Below, piece by piece: positions 1-15,803 of a DNA stretch of 64,000 nucleotides; position 1 is the first letter of the stretch; the number at the start of each line of letters is the position of its first letter. The notes under the pieces were generated by a model that worked only from the letters and a program-made list of their open reading frames with translations, had not been told where the DNA came from and did no database searches. Origin of the DNA: Dichotomocladium elegans (Eukaryota; Mucoromycota; Mucoromycetes; Mucorales; Lichtheimiaceae); assembly GCA_025716815.1 (NCBI GenBank), contig JAIXMN010000016.1, positions 372,001 to 436,000 of the forward strand, read 5' to 3'. Position numbers and translations under genes: made by a program.

Positions 1-99
1 AGGCAACGTCAGCAGCAGCAGCAGCAGCAGCAGCAGCATCAACATCAAAATCAACAACAACAACAACAACAGCAGCAGCAGCAGCAGCAGCAGCAATAA
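1..99 (+). CDS. 3' end of a polyglutamine protein (partial)
   Basis: In frame 1 the window opens with a Gln-rich coding stretch (Q with a few H and N) that ends at a TAA at 97-99. This looks like the C-terminus of a gene whose body lies left of the window. The tract is also open in frame 2, where it would read Ser/Asn-rich and run on to a TAG at 230-232, so the frame is not certain. No domain is visible and the product cannot be named. Mixed CAG/CAA usage with interspersed CAT/AAT favours real polyQ coding over a bare microsatellite. Confidence 0.3.
   Translation, partial: RQRQQQQQQQQQHQHQNQQQQQQQQQQQQQQQ
11..97. repeat. CAG/CAA trinucleotide repeat
   Basis: Two CAG runs are separated by a CAA/CAT/AAT-rich stretch. 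The repeat is probably coding (polyQ) and is the first of several such tracts in the window; others lie in Afi1, the RasGEF, NoxR and the Cks gene. Confidence 0.9.
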
Positions 100-232
100 C
101 AACAGCAGCAACGGTGTCCAGAGCATACCGCATATTACCAGTTTCGGCAAAGCCAGTGATGAAATTATTGTTATTATAGACACATCGCCATTGTACATAA
201 ATGTATTTTCAAAAAATGAAGCCGTGTCCTAG

Positions 233-3014
233 CAGTTTTGAAGTCGCGCATTTGCACGGAAATCTTTACGCGTGGTGACAAAGCATGCACGGCGAAAGAT
301 GTCATAAAAAAAGGGCTTGGCAATCCATCTATACGTTACTTTCCATAATAAGTCGCATAATTTGTATAAAATATATGAAAAGATGGATTGACATTCATTA
401 AGCAGCTGAAAACAGCAATTCTTTAACCTACACTCAAGGGATGGAAGGGGCAGTAAAGACGTCCAAGAGCCCCCTCTCTTCCATGATCCATCAAGTACGG
501 GTGCGATTGATCAATCTGCAAAGGAAGGTTGGCGTTAGATTGCAATAAAACGAGTTAGAACATCGAGTAGAGATCAATCCATTTATGGGACGCGCGCAGA
601 GTGGAGATAAGCAAGCTAAGGTAAACGGGTAGACTACAAGAAAACCCGAAGGCTACCAATACCTTCTAGGTATCTTTCTGTTCGTGATTGATCTATCACC
701 TCCGTAGTATAAATGGTGGGGTCCCATCAACATATACAATGTTTCCCGTCTTCCTTTTACTTTTTCAATCCAAAAGCCAATAATGAGACATCAGAAATCG
801 AACGGTAAGCCTTCTAATATCATCTTTGGTCCCAAAATATTCGGACTGCATGATGGTCCGCCACATAGGAAGACATGGAGCAATCTGTCGATCCTGTCAG
901 CATAAGGGTTTTAAAACCCTACGCAGCGCACACTTTTGGCCACCTGACCGCATGTTGGCGGTCAAACCATCCGTACCTGGCATCCGCTCGAACACCCGCT
1001 ACCACTAACCGCTGATAGATTTGGTGTCTGTTGTCCATAGGACGACAACGCATGCTTACAGCTTTGCCAAGTTCATCTTCTTTTGAAAGCGGCAACATGA
1101 ATCTAACCCAACTTCCATCGGTTCAGGCATGACAAGATCTTTTCTGAGGTGTGGCTATCCATGCTTGACAACGGGATCCGCCCCCACCGCTGAATTTGTC
1201 GCGAGTTTTAGGACGAGTACCTCGGGGGTGCCACCCAGTACCGACGACGGGTATTCAAGAAATCCTCAGTATTGTTCCGCCTAAGAAGGCAAAGAAGATG
1301 TTTGTTGCATACTGCAGCAATATCAACATGCTGTTTGGTCAATACCTTCGACGCGCGGTCAGTGCTATCCTGAGCCTTCCAAACGGAAAAGTGGTGAGAA
1401 AACGGGAGCTGAACGCATTCAGCTGGACCGAGGATCAAATACGTCAGGACATCCACGACACCATCCCTTGCCGTTGCCAGCCCAGTTGTCTAGAGGGAAA
1501 AGACATCACCGCAGAGCCAGCGTTGGATGCATTCCCGGCGGAGTACCGGTTCGAGAAAGGAGGTATTTATTACGACGTTCATGCGCATGCCTTCCAACAT
1601 AGCTGTCGTCATATCTTGCAATATTTTCCTCTTCGCCAATCCTGGACCCGTTGCAGTATGCAGATCGACACGACGATCCTTGTGCAACACATCCTGCGAG
1701 GGCCAAGGCTCAACGTTAGTCAGAAGTTGGCTCTCTGGGGGAGGGGCTGGAAGGAGTTGTTGACCTCCACTCCGCTGCGTTCCGACATACCAAGAAGACG
1801 GCACGATTGAGTTCCAAACGGCACCACCCACACCGACGGAATGGGCGATATCGTCTTCAAGAAGTCGCACGGGAAGTTTGCGCCGAAATGGTGTATTCGT
1901 GATGGGTAATAATTGGTCCGTCCCGAACGCGAGATATCGCGAGCCCATCCGTTGTCGTCGGCTTGCGGTGGCTTTCTCAGGCATGGCAAGCGCGCCGATT
2001 CGACGTATCTTTTTTTTTATCGACGAGGTCAAGAACAGCAAATGGTGGCCTGCATGCGCGAATGAAAGCAGTCTACGCTCAGGATGGTGCCGAATCCATG
2101 ACCTTATCAACAAGCCGATAAACCCAACGTCATGGCTTGCTACTGTATGAAGGTTTCTTAGGTGGAAGGGTTTAAAATAGTAAAGTTCACACTTTTCTTA
2201 TTCTCTGTAGATGCCCAAATCAGACCTGCACAGCAGGCATGCCAGAAGGCGCTCCACATCGATTGTGGAACCGGGATACGGCAGCTTGATGCTATTCAGA
2301 TTATTTGTTTTATTAAGGAAAACAGAGTAGTAAAGGAACATGAAAGAATCGCGTGAACGTAGTCCTCAGGCGCATGTGCACATTTCGTCCAAAACAACGA
2401 CCACCGTGCTTTATGTTAACAAATAAGTACATCACCAGGATTGTATCAGTATGCATGTGTTTGGTTGCAACGATCCCCGAGGACGAAGCGGGCATGCATG
2501 TTGGCGTTTAAGGCGGCCCCCCCCCAAATTAATTATGATTCAATCTTCTGGATGTGTTGGTATACAGTCCATGCATACTGCACCACAAAGTTGACTGCTT
2601 CTTCTTCTTCTTCTTCTTCTTCCTCTTGTTCTCCTTGGTCGCCTCTTATATCGATCTAACCCCTTCTTCAACCATCCTCCACTGTCCCCTGCCCCAGAAA
2701 AGAAAACACGCGGTAGTCAAGCAATATAGGATGGTGATATGAGTTTCATTTTTTAAGTGATATATGGTTAAGAGTAAGCTAGACTTTTGAACATACGTGG
2801 ATATATATGTATACGATATAGAGGCAGAAGAGATCTCGTACATAAGAGATCAGATACTACATATCTAAAAAGGAAAGAGAGAAAAAGATGAGCGGTATGT
2901 TGAGAAACCGCCAAATAATACTAAAGAGAGATAAGGGGATGATTTTTTTGTGCTAAGGATGATGGGGGATGATTTGATTACACATAAGAACAGCAGGGGG
3001 CGGGGCGAGGGAGA
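233..3014. other. Gene-poor stretch, no recognisable gene
   Basis: About 2.8 kb without a gene I can recognise. Two overlapping open frames, 1196-1810 (+) and 1490-2113 (-), are around 200 codons each but show no known domain, no splice-supported extension and no agreement on strand, so I do not call them. Also present are a poly-C run near 2517-2525 and a (TTC)n tract at about 2597-2632. Decayed mobile-element sequence is possible but not shown. Confidence 0.6.
2597..2632. repeat. (TTC)n microsatellite
   Basis: Roughly eleven TTC units, slightly interrupted at the 3' side, lie between genes. Confidence 0.85.
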
Positions 3015-5092
3015 TTAAACAAAATTAGCAAGCGGGCCGGAATCCTTGTCAAAAGCGTTCACTGGTTGTTGTGCCTCTTGATCGACAAAGTCTGTCTTCT
3101 GGACATGAACAAAAGAAGGAGCAGCAACAGGACTTTGGTTGCTCTTTGATTTTCGGAGCGAGAACCGATTGCTGATGGAAGCGACTAGCTGCCTTGGTTG
3201 TTGTTGCTTCGTATCCTTATGTTTTTGGTGTGGTGAAGCATATGCCATGTGAGCTGTTGTACTTCGATAAGATGCGGGTGCCTGATGCAGACGGGCGGCT
3301 GCCCTTTTGTCCCCATTCGCAGCAGCCCGGTTGAACCAGCGAATGGCGATCTGGATGTCCTTTGGAACGCCAATGCCGACCTCATAAAAGTAGCCGATCG
3401 CGAATTCTGCCTTGGGCAGACCGCGTGCGGCGGCCCGGTAGGCCCAAGCAAAGGCTTGCTCTTCAGAAGGTGGAAGTTCAGGCGACCCAATGAGGTACCA
3501 CGCAGAGAGGGCGAAACATGCTTCGAGATGGTCCTGCTCCGCTGCTATGCTGTAATACTTTATAGACAGGGTCGCATCAGGTTTGCAGCCCAGACGCCCA
3601 AATTCGTAGCACTCGCCAAGCCGGAACGCAGAGGGTGCATAGCCAAGTGCGGCACTGTCACTGTACAACCGGACTGCGTAGGCGTGATCGATAAAGATAA
3701 TCGGATGAAATCCCTTCTCATGGAGAAGGCCGAGTTCATGCAGCGCATGCGGGTACTGGGGAGTTGCAGCCTCTGCCGATCGTTTGAGCCATTTGTGGCC
3801 GTCGCGTAGATCTTGAGTTAGCCCTAGTTCACCGTTCATCTCAGCAAGTCCAAGGCGGTACATTGCACCAGGATGGTTGAGTGCGGCTGCTTTCCTATGT
3901 CAATGTCAGTTCTATTTATATATATATATGTATATCTCTCTGTGCTCTTACTTATAGAACTGGATTGACTTTGATCGGTCTCGTTTGGTACCTAAGCCAT
4001 CCTCGTAACACTTGGCGGTGCTAAATATATTGAAATGTTAATACATGCTTGGCATCTAAATTGGAAATAGAAAAGATGGGGGACGTGGCTCTCTTTTCTC
4101 ATTGGATACATGTGCGTGTGTATGTTTGTATAGATATTTATAAAGAAAAACAATTGATTGTGTTGTGTTACGTTGTATGTTGAGACTTACCGAAATGCAG
4201 CATCTGGGTCATGGTGTTTTGCGGCCTGCATAAACAATGGAAACGCCTTGTCAAATTCAGGCTCGCCCTTTTTGGAGAGCAGACCGGCGGCATACATGCG
4301 CGCAAGGTAGTACTGCGACTTGCTATGTCCGCGCAGCGCCGTTTGTTTCAACAACTTCTCAGCTTCTAAAAGATAGGCCCGACCCATCCCGGCTTCCGTG
4401 GCAGCGGTGGTAGTAGTTGGAGCAGTGTGCGTTGTCGTCATGGAGGCGATGTCGTCATCCATGCCAGGGCGATGGGATGTCCTCTCATCGACTTTTGACA
4501 TTCTCGTAGTAGAAGCCGCAGCCGCAGCAGCAGCATCAGCATCAGCAGCAGTGGTACTAGCGCTAGCAGCAGGCGTGGCAAGGGTGCCCTCCAGACGCTT
4601 GGCTGCTTCAACGAGAAACATTGCAAAGTCGTATTGGATCTCAGAATTATTTGTCTTTTTGGCGTTCTCTCGGTACATGTTGATCGTACGGTCGTAGGAT
4701 AGCAATGCTGCGTTCGCGCCAGGTTTTAGGTGTGAGTGATCGAGAAGAAGGTCGCTGTTAATCGATACCAGACTTTGGGATGAGCTGAGGCGGTGTTGGA
4801 GGGGCGTTGAGGGCGGCGACGTAGATGCACCAGACAGCGTGGATCGGCTGGAGGTGGAGCTGCGAACATTTGTGCCATTGAGGCCCTTGCCCTTGGGCGG
4901 CAGAGCTGAAGTAGGATGTGATGTGCTCAAGCGCTTCTGATAATACATGGGCGAAGAAATTGGAGTTGGCGTCATGATCTCTCTGTTGAAGCACAGAGAT
5001 GCTTTTGAATCAGATCCATAGGAATGTTTATTCACCCGTTGCTTGAAGTCTTTCAACATTGAGCAAGCAATAGAGGAAAGTGTGTAAAGCAA
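3015..5092 (-). CDS. SKT5: Sel1-repeat protein, Skt5/Chs4-type chitin synthase activator
   Basis: Predicted activator of a class of chitin synthase at sites of wall growth. Exons on the minus strand: 5092-4191, 4020-3952, 3894-3015; the sum is 1851 nt (616 aa) and both introns are GT-AG. Residues 1-230 are Ser/Thr-rich and low in complexity. From about residue 240 come tandem Sel1/TPR-like repeats with the usual A..G....LG.MY..G pattern; exon 2 encodes the repeat segment TAKCYEDGLGTKRD, typical of Skt5 proteins. The C-terminus is again low-complexity. Yeast Chs4 ends in a prenylated CaaX box (established knowledge); here the protein ends PLANFV with no cysteine, so membrane attachment must differ if the family call is right. 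ATG at 5092 is the first in frame; a later Met before TPTPISS is an alternative start. Other fungal Sel1-repeat paralogues (Shc1-like) remain possible. Confidence 0.87.
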
Positions 5093-8592
<3,500 letters not shown>

Positions 8593-10780
8593 TTATTGCT
8601 CTGCTGTCTTCTCGGTCTTTCGGGTGATCATAGCAATCATGTTGTTGCCCACGATCGTGCTCTCCGCAAATCGGTCTTCAAAGTATTGAGCTGTCTCTGT
8701 AAACCGCTTCTGATAGGCCTCCATGCTGCCCAAAGAAACAACTTCTGCCCAGCCTCGCGCACATGTGACGAATTCCATATCATCTGCGCGGATTTCCTTG
8801 CGATAAAGAGCAGCGTTAATTGCATCCTCGAGCATGGTCGGACTGCGGAAGAGGTATTCGGTGATGCCCCTTTTCAAATACTAACTCGTTAAAAAGCCAT
8901 CGCCAGTGCTTCTTTTTCAGTCAAGCTCTTGCATAGACTTACATCCACAATCGGAACAAGGGTGTCTGGCAGACCATGTGCTCATAGGGGTTAAGGCGGA
9001 GAGTATACCAGCAGTCCACCATGGCTAGCAGAGAAAGATGTGAGTTGGGAGTGCGCTGTTCTTTAGGAATCTTGGACAGCGAGAATTCGTCGAGAAGATC
9101 GTCTGAAAGCAAGATAGGTACATGATCCTTTTGCAACCCGCCAAATACATACTCGCCCGCCTAGTTTTGATCGTGTTGTGCATGAGCCTTTCCTGCATTT
9201 CATCATATTTCTCACTCCTTTTTTTTTTGCTCGTTTGTACAAACGCTTATGTGTTCTCACAAGTCCTTCTTCCTTCACCCACCCAAATCCTCAACCGACC
9301 GCCTCCTTGCCCTCCCTGATTGTTTCGTAAAAGGAAACCATTGTTACCGCTCTGATCCTAGCACGGAATTCGTCTTCTTTTTCTTGGATCATTAATTTGA
9401 ATAGGTCTGCTACGGACCGGGCATATTGTGTAATCTGAACGTTGGCGATCGGATTCATAATGGCTAGGCCTATGTACATGTCGGTCCGCACACACACATA
9501 CACAGGTGCGTAGGTTCACCCGTTTAGTTAAAAATGGTATGCATATCCACACAGCAAAAGTTTGATATTCAACCAGCGCGCATACTTGCCTGCATAGACG
9601 TGCCATTTGTTGCTATAGATGCGCATTGTGACATTGACCTTGACATTTTCAATACCGCCGACGTAGTGCGGGTTGAGCCACTATGGATGTGTGTGCATGT
9701 GTAAATACGCGTATGTTTTTACATCGAAACTTTAGACTTACAGGAAACTGGAAGTTTGCTTTCCAAGCGCTTCCCATGCTATCGAGCAACCAATCGTCAG
9801 CGGCATACGTTCCCCATTTTCCTCAACTTCCCTCCCCCTAGCACGTACGTCAAGAATGCCGCGTGAGTCACTGCCTGGGTATCAGCAGTGATACGGTCAT
9901 GCTCTTCTGCACTCAAATGGACAAAATTGGATTCAAAGCAGGAGAGAATCCGCAGGACTAGATTATATTTTTCATCTGTCGCGCGCTTTCGGATGACTAC
10001 CAGGGGCTGATCACGGGGATCAACACCTGGTCCGTGCATGGAATGACATGACACAATATGAACGTCCGGTGGCAAATATTTAACCAGGGCATCGATCTCG
10101 GGCTGTTTCACAGATGTCTGAGAAGCAAAAGAATATATGTGTTTGTGTACCGGGGACGAAAGGGAGAGGCATGCAAACTGTTAGTCATAGCGAACACTAT
10201 CATATATATATATATATATACCTGACCGCCCACAATGGCGCCCATTTTAGTTGCTACGTAGCCCGATGTTAGAAAAGTTGTGTGAGCAATGTTCACAGTT
10301 ATGATATGACGCCTTACCGGGACCATACATTGCAACAACAGAGGAAATATACTCGGCTTCCACTGCATACATGATCCAGTCGCAGCGACGCGATACCGCG
10401 AACCCGTCAGGTAGCACGTTGATAGGCGTACCTAGAGCCCGAAAATGGAAAAGGGGAGGGGGGAACACAAGCGTGAGCGGTCGCGTTTGTACATGTGTCA
10501 AGCTGTTGCTATTGCCATTGACTTAATCCAATACATGCCTTGGAAATCTTCTTTGAGTTTCTCGTACTTCTCAGGTAGATCGCAGACATGAACCCTGTGT
10601 TTCGAGTTTCGACAATCACGCCGGTCATGTCAGTTTTCACAATAAAGTCTCATGTTATTGTTGACCTCCATGTTACCTTTTCCAACCAGCTTTCGAAAGA
10701 CGCTGAGCATAGAATCTTCCCATACCACCAGCACCAATGATGCCGAGCTCAATTGTTTCTTTTTCGTCAATGGTTGTCAT
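8593..10780 (-). CDS. TYR1: Prephenate dehydrogenase (NADP+), tyrosine biosynthesis
   Basis: Oxidative decarboxylation of prephenate to 4-hydroxyphenylpyruvate, the fungal route to tyrosine; expected in the cytosol. Ten exons on the minus strand: 10780-10677, 10594-10539, 10431-10318, 10253-10222, 10117-9849, 9778-9742, 9680-9590, 9469-9348, 9160-8943, 8869-8593; the sum is 1320 nt, 439 aa (yeast Tyr1 is about 450). The N-terminal Rossmann fold has GAGGMG at residues 16-21 (GxGxxG); the family block SCHSMHGP is at 125-132 and the C-terminal helical dimerisation half is complete. Introns 2 and 7 begin with GC (GCATGT and GCAAGT); both are forced by reading frame and family alignment. Two exons are very small (32 and 37 nt). 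The gene starts 289 bp downstream of the GCP2 stop on the same strand. Confidence 0.95.
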
Positions 10781-11069
10781 GCTCTAGTTTTCTTTTGGCG
10801 CGAAACGGACCGAGCAATAATAATTGACGAGTAATCATATTTTTTAATTCAGCATCGTTTTTTTTTTTAAAAAAAAAAAACCCAATTATTTTAAACTTTC
10901 TGAACAGAAGTATCTTTTATGAACATCATCATAAACAGTAATATCTACAGAATAATAAGGCCGAGTTTTGATTTAGATGGATGATGATGTAGACAAGAAA
11001 AGTACATTGCTACAATCGAACTGTACGAGGGTAACGTTGAATTATTGAGGACTTCCAACAGTGTTCATC

Positions 11070-14000
11070 TTAATGGTGCTGGTTATAGTTGAGTCTCACC
11101 ACCAAGCACAGGAACTGGACTGTTTCTGTGGCTGAATAATAGCTTAACGCATCAATCAGAAGCTTCATGTGATACGAGAATGAGTCCTCCAATTTCTTCA
11201 GGGATTTATCTGTACTCTCGAAACTTGACTTCGCAGCAGCGGCAGCTTCACCCACACCGCCCTTGGGAACGCCAAACGTATCGGGGCTCTGCTGGTCCTC
11301 CAACATCTTGAGAAGTTGGGTAAATCGTACGGTATGGGTTGCAAAGATGGCACATGAGGTCATGAGTTTGTTATAAATCTATTGATGATGTGACCTTAGT
11401 TGAGATATGCCATGTTCGATTGATAACAATTACCCGTAATAATTTTGCATTAGTCAACATGCATTCCTTGAGGCAAGTATCGAGGAAGTCCGAATGGTAC
11501 TGCAGGACTTGATCCACCGTGGATACTTTACCCAGGTTTGACTCGAGCCGGCGCCAGTTGGGTTCAAGTACCTCGTTTGTTACATAATACGCAAATTGCT
11601 GCACAAACATCAACATCCGATGCCGTAGTGTGAATACTCGGAACTTCCATGCATCGATCTCTGGAATGGTGGATTTGCGACGCCACAGGTTATCTTTTTG
11701 CTGCATCCATGCATCGCATAGCATATCTTCTACATGCTTTAGATAGAGCAAATGTCGGAAGAGTAGCTGATACTTTATAAGCGCTTTGCGTGATATGACG
11801 AGCGACAGAGGGAAGCCAACGGTATAGTCGAGCGTGAGGGCATCATATCCTAAGCTTGGTCAATATCTTTTGCTTGGATCATTTGTTAATATTATTTCTC
11901 ACCGCTCAGGACATCACGAGAGTTCGATCCTCCACCCATTGCACTGTTTGCACGGCCCCCCGTGATACTGCTGATCATGCTTTGGCTTCTCTCCAACAGA
12001 GATGCTGCCGCATCTTGCGAACTTCGTTGCGGTAAGCTATCAAGACCAGCCACATTGATGATCCTCAAGAGCTCGTCTACCAGCTTTAGAGGGCTCATCG
12101 CAACTTTCAGATCTTCTTTGAAAGGGTCGTAGGCGGCCACGGAGGATGAATTTCGAAGAACGAGATCCATGAGTGACTGTAATCGAACCAAAGAAATCTC
12201 GCGGCTAGGCCGCTTCAGCTCATCTCGGGCAAGATCCAGAAAGGATGTAAGGAAGTCGGATTGGTCCAGGAAAAAATAATGCTTTAATGACCTGTTCGCC
12301 TTTATTAGAACACAACCAAACTGCAATTATCGCAATGACATACCGTAGTCGAGGCATCAGTTGTTGGTCTTTGATCAATAGATTCAGCAAGGTATGGTTT
12401 GCATACTTGTACGCGACCTCCAGACTCTTGACAAAGCTATAGTTTATCCCGGTCAACGATCCCACATTCGAATGCAATGGAAAAGTTAGTTATTGGGTCC
12501 TTACCCAGCACCATCCACTGCCGTCCACACATCGCTTCGCGTGAAGCTTGAACTTCGAGGGTCATCTGTCGCATCTTGTTCATTTAGCATGCCATTGCTT
12601 AACATGACTGCCTGCATGTCCTCTGGGTTGGCTATGCTGACGCCACATTCGCGCACCACGTTCAGATATTTTCCTGCCAGCAGGATTTTGTTTTGAAGTG
12701 GTTCAAGGAAAGAGGGTACTAGCTTTTCCCGTACAGTATATCGCATTTCCCAATAAGCATCATTGAAATCTTCCTTGAGATTCTCCTTCTTGACATTTCG
12801 TTTTTCCAAAATCATAAACTCATTGTAAGGGTCGATGATTTTTCCTCGGTAAATCCAAGAATGTAGAATTTCAAAATATGGAACGGATGCTCGGGCCAAC
12901 AGATAGGAAAAGACCTTTTTGCAACGCAGATCGCTTTAAAGACATATCAGTAGGTGTCTGGTTTCCTGGTTTCACCGCTTACCCGCTATAGCAAACTAGT
13001 CTGTCTGCTAGGATGTTGAGGATTGCGCCGCCTTTCTCCCGCTCCGGTATCTGCACTTGGCCGCTATCGTTTTTTTTCAAGCCTTCAAGCATTGCTTCAA
13101 TGTTGACTCCGTCGTCGTCGTCTCCGTCCAAATTCTCATGTCGTTGCGATCGCAGGTCACGGATCGTCATTGTAAGGTCATGCAAAATCCTCATCTGCTG
13201 CATTGTATCGTCTTGCATATAAAACCAAAACTGCTGGAGTGTAAAGCTTCCTGAGGACTGAAATTGGTATTCGAGCTGGGCAATAAATGTTTCATACTCT
13301 TTTAGAAAAGATGACAGTGCTGCTGCTAAGGCGTGGTTGATCGACCCGTATTCATATCTCGCATATTGATAGACAAAGGCGTTGATTGACATGTAATAGG
13401 TTGCTAAAGGAAGTATTTTGTCGACCAAGTCGCTGATGCTTGGATCTACACGCAAACTTTAGCTTGAGACTCGATCCATCCGGCAAACATTGAATGCATG
13501 CACGTACCTAGATTTGCATCGATCGAGTATCGCACGTCGTCCCAAGTAGTATCTCCTTCTACGTCTTCCTCATCCTCCACCATCGTGTCTTCCACGTCGT
13601 CAAGTCCATTTGGATAGATGATTTTGATAATCGTTCCACTGATTCCCTAGAAGTCAAAGATGCTATAATCATTATTGCGTGTTAATTTTTTTCCTTAATT
13701 TACCATCAATACAAACAAAAGGTCCTCGATGACAGCAAACTCTTGAATGCGGGTAGGAAATGAGGCCATTGATTCTGTGGTAGGAAGAGTCTGGTTTTGG
13801 ATAAGTATGTACTATTGTCCGATCGTGCGCTCTCGCGCAAGAAAAACAGAATTGCGCTGTATATACCATGGGTGTTGTTGTCTGGCGAATGCCATTGAGG
13901 GCATCTTTGACTAATTTAGCAAAGCGCATCAAGCCGACAGTCTGTAGCTTTACCTAGGGCTGATCGTCGCGATTGTGTAGATATGAACGACGCGTCGTTA

Positions 14001-14304
14001 AGATCCAAGTCTGTGCTGATTGCTGATAATTGGGGACTAGACAGGGCCAATGAATTGTGGCGAATGTTGGCGATCTTCTTATTGATCTAGTTTTGCTACG
14101 GTCAATCCACGATGGGTCCTGCGGAGGAGCTGCTAATGTAATCACCTTGTTGACTTGTTTTTCGGATAGTAGAACGCTTGCGCGATTGGAATTGGATGAA
14201 GGACGTCGTTGATCAGATGTGGCTGTCGAGAGTGCTCGATGCAAGGGCGATTGTGGCGGGGATCGCCGCGTAGAGTAGCTTCGTTGTCGTGACATGGCAG
14301 CCAT
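11070..14304 (-). CDS. GCP2: Gamma-tubulin complex component 2 (GCP2/Spc97/Alp4)
   Basis: Core subunit of the gamma-tubulin small complex, which nucleates microtubules at spindle pole bodies. Eleven exons, minus strand: 14304-14146, 14086-13954, 13910-13867, 13790-13704, 13646-13508, 13445-12983, 12933-12505, 12436-12344, 12291-11903, 11849-11434, 11378-11070; the sum is 2661 nt, 886 aa (human GCP2 is about 900). GRIP1 starts near residue 130 (FPTRIQEFAVIEDLLFVLMG), followed by YLLARASVPYFEILHSWIYR. GRIP2, the gamma-tubulin-binding half, covers the last 350 residues (QLLFRHLLYLKHVEDMLCDAW). The first 110 residues are a Ser/Arg-rich leader; its exon joins (introns of 59 and 43 nt) rest only on frame closure and are the least certain part. 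Exon 8's start is inferred from the acceptor at 12437. Confidence 0.93.
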
Positions 14305-14988
14305 ATTTAGCTGTTCCCTTTTAAGATTTTATTACGCAATTAGACGATGAAGAAATAAAGAAGAGGGAGAAACGTGAGATAGGAGAAAAAAATAAGGCTC
14401 GTGACGAGAAATCAATCCCTTGCACTATGTGCGTGTGTGTGTTTGTGTGTGTGTGTGCGCGCGCGCATAAGAGCGAGACGGACCTCAGTGTAAAATAATA
14501 CAAGGTCGTACAGATTTGAACTTTGTTGCGTAATGTAATAACAAAGCATGGCAGCAAAAGCCTTTATTTTTCAATCCATGAAGTTATGTTTTCCATCCTC
14601 CGAGAAACCGCTCTCTCATTTAGCTCCAGGCACAGGAACAGCAGCCTAAAAAAATAAAGGGAGAAGCCCCGCTGTTTCTCGCTTTTGCGACCGCCCAGCT
14701 CCTAGACTCCAACATAACAACATCATGCCAAGACGATGCTGCTGTGTGATTCCACTTCGAGGAGGCACCCTGATCCTTAGTACTCTCATTGCGGTGAGCA
14801 TAAACCATTGCGCAAAGATTTACATATGCTCATGGAGTGAATCAACTTAAAAAGGTTGCCTCGACTCTCCTGGTTATCTTGACATTTACGCACAGAAATC
14901 GTAGGAAACGCGATCACCACTGAAATGTTACCATCATACCTAATTTGACCTTCCTCTGTTTTTTTTTTATTTCTTACAAACTGTAGCC
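14305..14988. other. Divergent intergenic region between GCP2 and a membrane-protein gene
   Basis: About 0.7 kb between two outward-facing starts, so it should hold both promoters. It contains a GT/GC microsatellite at about 14424-14466. I see no RNA gene or further coding sequence. Confidence 0.7.
14424..14466. repeat. (GT)n(GC)n alternating purine-pyrimidine tract
   Basis: Interrupted GT repeats pass into (GC)5. Alternating purine-pyrimidine DNA of this kind is Z-DNA-prone. It lies just upstream of GCP2. Confidence 0.85.
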
Positions 14989-15803
14989 ATGGTGATGCAC
15001 CTTGACATTATCAGCCCTGTGCTTCCTTGGGTGGCGCTTATCATTTATAGTAAGCTTGGCATGATAGGACGTTGACATGACAAGCAGAATACTGATTGTT
15101 TGATTTACGCAGTCGTAACTGGTGTGATTGGAATTTACGGTATCATGGCAGCTGCGACTGTAAGTAAGCAACCAACGCTTTTTCTTATTATCCTAATTCC
15201 TATAACTTGTTCAAAAAAGGGACGATTAGGGTTCGTGAGATTGTATAAACTGCTTTTCTGGGTGTGCTTCGTTGCTATTTTGACCATCTGGGCAGCCGTG
15301 GACTTCGTTCTTGCTCTTGTCAACCGGTCGAAGAGTGAAACGGCATGCATCGCTGCAAATCCGGAGCAGACGGAAGGTTCTGGAAACCAGTCAATTTCTA
15401 TCGGCAATTACACCACAACCATCTTGGGAATGCAGTTAGGCGATACGTACGGACTCGCTAATTGTGCCCAGGCTGTACAGGCGGGAGTGATCGGTTTAGC
15501 AATCCTACTATTTGTTGGACAGCTTTCTATGGTGCGGAAAAGTGTGGAGAGAAGGTGGAGAAGATTGCCATTGATGAGTAAATCTAGTTTTATTTTGCGA
15601 CGGTGGTAGGATCGTATGCAAAGAAGTTGCGAGAACGTAACTACGGACATCGGATCCGTGACGAAGACTGGATGGATAATCTGGACGAGTTGGGCGCAGC
15701 TTACCGTGCCGATGCTCGGCAGGCTCAAGACCACCGACTGCAACAGATCAAATCGACCAATAAGCGCGGATCTGGCTGGAAAAAATTCAAGTTCGGCAAG
15801 TAG
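14989..15803 (+). CDS. Conserved small multi-span membrane protein, function unknown
   Basis: Four exons: 14989-15049, 15113-15159, 15220-15531, 15588-15803; the sum is 636 nt, 211 aa, all introns GT-AG. Four hydrophobic segments are visible: residues about 13-33, 46-70, 122-143 and a shorter one around 146-155. Between the second and third is a probable extracytoplasmic loop with two cysteines and N-glycosylation sequons (NRS, NQS, NYT). The C-terminal 60 residues are hydrophilic, end in a Lys-rich stretch (GWKKFKFGK) and are probably cytosolic. The layout resembles a tetraspan (MARVEL/SUR7-like) protein, but I see no diagnostic motif and do not assign a family. The start is the first ATG after the 5' AT-rich region; a second ATG is two codons downstream. 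Confidence 0.8.

Noticed and set aside
1196..2113. Two overlapping frames of about 200 codons on opposite strands
   Set aside because: No motif, conflicting strands and no splice-supported extension; probably chance or decayed sequence.
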